Shown here in pieces: positions 34,501 to 34,814 of a stretch of DNA of 34,814 nucleotides. A program made the translations under genes and the position numbers. The notes under the pieces were generated by a model that was given only the letters and a program-made list of their open reading frames with translations, was not told the DNA's origin and did not search any database. The stretch comes from an uncultured beta proteobacterium (lineage in GTDB: Bacteria > Pseudomonadota > Gammaproteobacteria > Burkholderiales > Burkholderiaceae), in assembly GCA_903892315.1 (NCBI GenBank), contig CAITHY010000153.1, forward strand, positions 1 through 34,814. The letters run 5' to 3'. Position 1 is the first letter of the stretch, and the number at the start of each line of letters is the position of its first letter.

Positions 34501-34814
34501 TTGGATGCTCAATCTGCTGACTTGAATGAAGCGATGCAAACTTTGACAGATGCAATCGCCAAAATTGATGCTGAAACACGTGATTTATTGCAGGGCACTT
34601 TTGATCAGGTCAATACCCACTTCGGCAAGCTCTTCCCTGAGTTGTTTGGTGGTGGTCATGCTGAATTGGTAATGACTGGTGATGAGATTTTGGATTCTGG
34701 CGTACAGGTTATGGCTCAGCCTCCTGGCAAGAAAAACAGCTCTATTTACCTCCTCTCCGGTGGTGAGAAGGCTCTGACTGCAATTGCCTTGGTGTTCTCA
34801 CTCTTCCTTTTGAA
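31534..34814 (+). CDS. smc: Chromosome segregation/condensin protein SMC (partial, 3' end outside window)
   Basis: Large ATPase that compacts and separates chromosomes. The frame is open for 1093 codons from GTG at 31534 to the window edge. The N-terminal ATPase half has QLKSITRSGFKSFVDPT and Walker A GPNGCGKSN (31-39). The first coiled coil runs from about residue 165 to 500. A hinge-like globular part with GWETALESVLRERL and FVTQQGHLVS spans about 510-655. The second coil follows, and the ABC signature LLSGGEK is at 1073-1079. The window ends shortly before the Walker B aspartate, so roughly 80-90 residues are missing by comparison with the family. The Gln/Ala/Glu-rich coils are normal for betaproteobacterial SMC. 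GTG is the only start after the in-frame stop at 31504. SD is weak. Confidence 0.96.
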   Translation, partial: MQLKSITRSGFKSFVDPTHFEMPGQLIGVVGPNGCGKSNIIDAVRWVLGESRASELRGESMQDVIFNGSGLRKPSGRASVELIFDNTEGRAQGQWSAFTELGIKRVLTRDGNSSYYVNNQVVRRKDIQDIFLGTGMGPRGYAIIGQGTINRILEAKPEELRVFLEEAAGVSKYKERRKETASRLEDTVENLTRVEDILRELDQQLTRLEKQATVAERHAELSTQMKSQQQLLWFVRQTEAGKEQERHANGIRDTQVGLEEQTAKLRHVEAELETMRTQQYALQDKVSQAQGDLYQTNSDVSQVESQILYVQEARQRLQQQTQDLQAQLQRWTVQETDAAQAQRTTEHELSLAAEKEQTLLADLNGLQEQMPSREEVYQNASRELNSARDSLASIEQRLASLGERLRSMSAQSDELKGRETRLVGEFEGLRRPDAEALQTAMDRQVMAARKVEEAKQRAVETQQRVPAADEARNTAQQQIQAANQDLAQTEAKLTALTALQASVQAQGKIGPWLESKGLKESKRLWQELKVESGWETALESVLRERLAAVTAKSVQETLALANDAPPSRLAILLTEEITPAHTSAPADFTPLLSRVQSAGVPKLTSVLQEWLDNIYIASSLEDALHRREKLPAGGAFVTQQGHLVSRVGVQLYAADSEQAGMLARAQEMESLEKQLRAQQLMQSELKGELDQCVANYQAAHQAAEQARENAEHAVQEAHGFEVERMQLTQAEEQYSQRAAQIQGELSELRQQMEQLAQSQEQSAAELHESEESKEGLQEALQVAQEKLERSTEERDRLRESLRSAEMAAQEAAFATRSLQQRIADLQRDQSTARTQIMEIQDKHDAAAQELETLSDEEAQDKLQGLLLARSAREAALANARTEQDALLHQLREADESRMQVERSLQPMRDKVVDLQLREQAARLNFEQFATLLSDAEADLIALEANFSADLKVGALQSEVNRLNTEIQSLGPVNMAALDELSSSRERKQFLDAQSADLNEAMQTLTDAIAKIDAETRDLLQGTFDQVNTHFGKLFPELFGGGHAELVMTGDEILDSGVQVMAQPPGKKNSSIYLLSGGEKALTAIALVFSLFLL

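Overview
The window reads as a contiguous, densely coded chromosomal segment of a free-living betaproteobacterium of the order Burkholderiales. Gene content, protein style and moderate-to-low GC point to Polynucleobacter or a close relative; this is an inference from recognised proteins, not from a search. There are no insertion sequences, phage genes, integrases, CRISPR arrays or rRNA. Nearly all genes are housekeeping genes, and I do not see a convincing new multi-gene system.

Layout. (1) 20-5432 (+) is a complete ISC iron-sulfur assembly operon, iscR-iscS-iscU-iscA-hscB-hscA-fdx, closed by a strong terminator that faces the terminator of the next operon. (2) 5639-9679 (-) is a sulfate assimilation operon. 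In transcription order it holds a 54-codon small ORF, a TauE/SafE anion exporter, cysH (4Fe-4S APS reductase type), cysD and cysN, preceded by an AT-rich region with a perfect 11-bp inverted repeat. (3) 9793-10569 (-) is ferredoxin-NADP reductase (fpr), followed by dsbB (+), an orphan Bug/TctC solute-binding protein (-) and cysK (+) with a clear promoter. (4) 13433-18926 (-) is rpfE-like gene, recJ, prfB and lysS; prfB carries the classic programmed +1 frameshift. (5) 18967-24274 (+) is lolC-lolD-tatD-comEC. (6) 24327-24403 (-) is an initiator tRNA-fMet with its own promoter and terminator. (7) 24573-28423 (+) is kup, an unknown exported helical protein, and radA. (8) 28428-31359 (-) is dapD-dapE-prmB, and divergent from it smc (+) runs off the right edge.

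How the parts connect. IscS, IscU, IscA, HscBA and Fdx make Fe-S clusters, and IscR senses them. Two consumers are nearby: the Fe-S APS reductase CysH, and Fdx-type ferredoxins that can be reduced by Fpr. CysDN activates sulfate to APS, CysH reduces APS to sulfite, and CysK makes cysteine, which IscS uses as sulfur donor. Sulfite reductase, siroheme synthesis and serine acetyltransferase are not in the window. The rest serves translation (LysRS, RF2, PrmB, initiator tRNA), DNA repair, uptake and segregation (RecJ, RadA, TatD, ComEC, SMC), envelope work (LolCD, DsbB), potassium uptake (Kup) and lysine/peptidoglycan precursor synthesis (DapD, DapE).

The points most worth a second look are the unannotated 54-aa ORF heading the cys operon, the palindromic region in front of it and its partial match at the cysK promoter, the unknown exported protein translationally coupled to kup, and the rpfE-like gene in front of recJ. 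No gap without a gene exceeds 300 bp.
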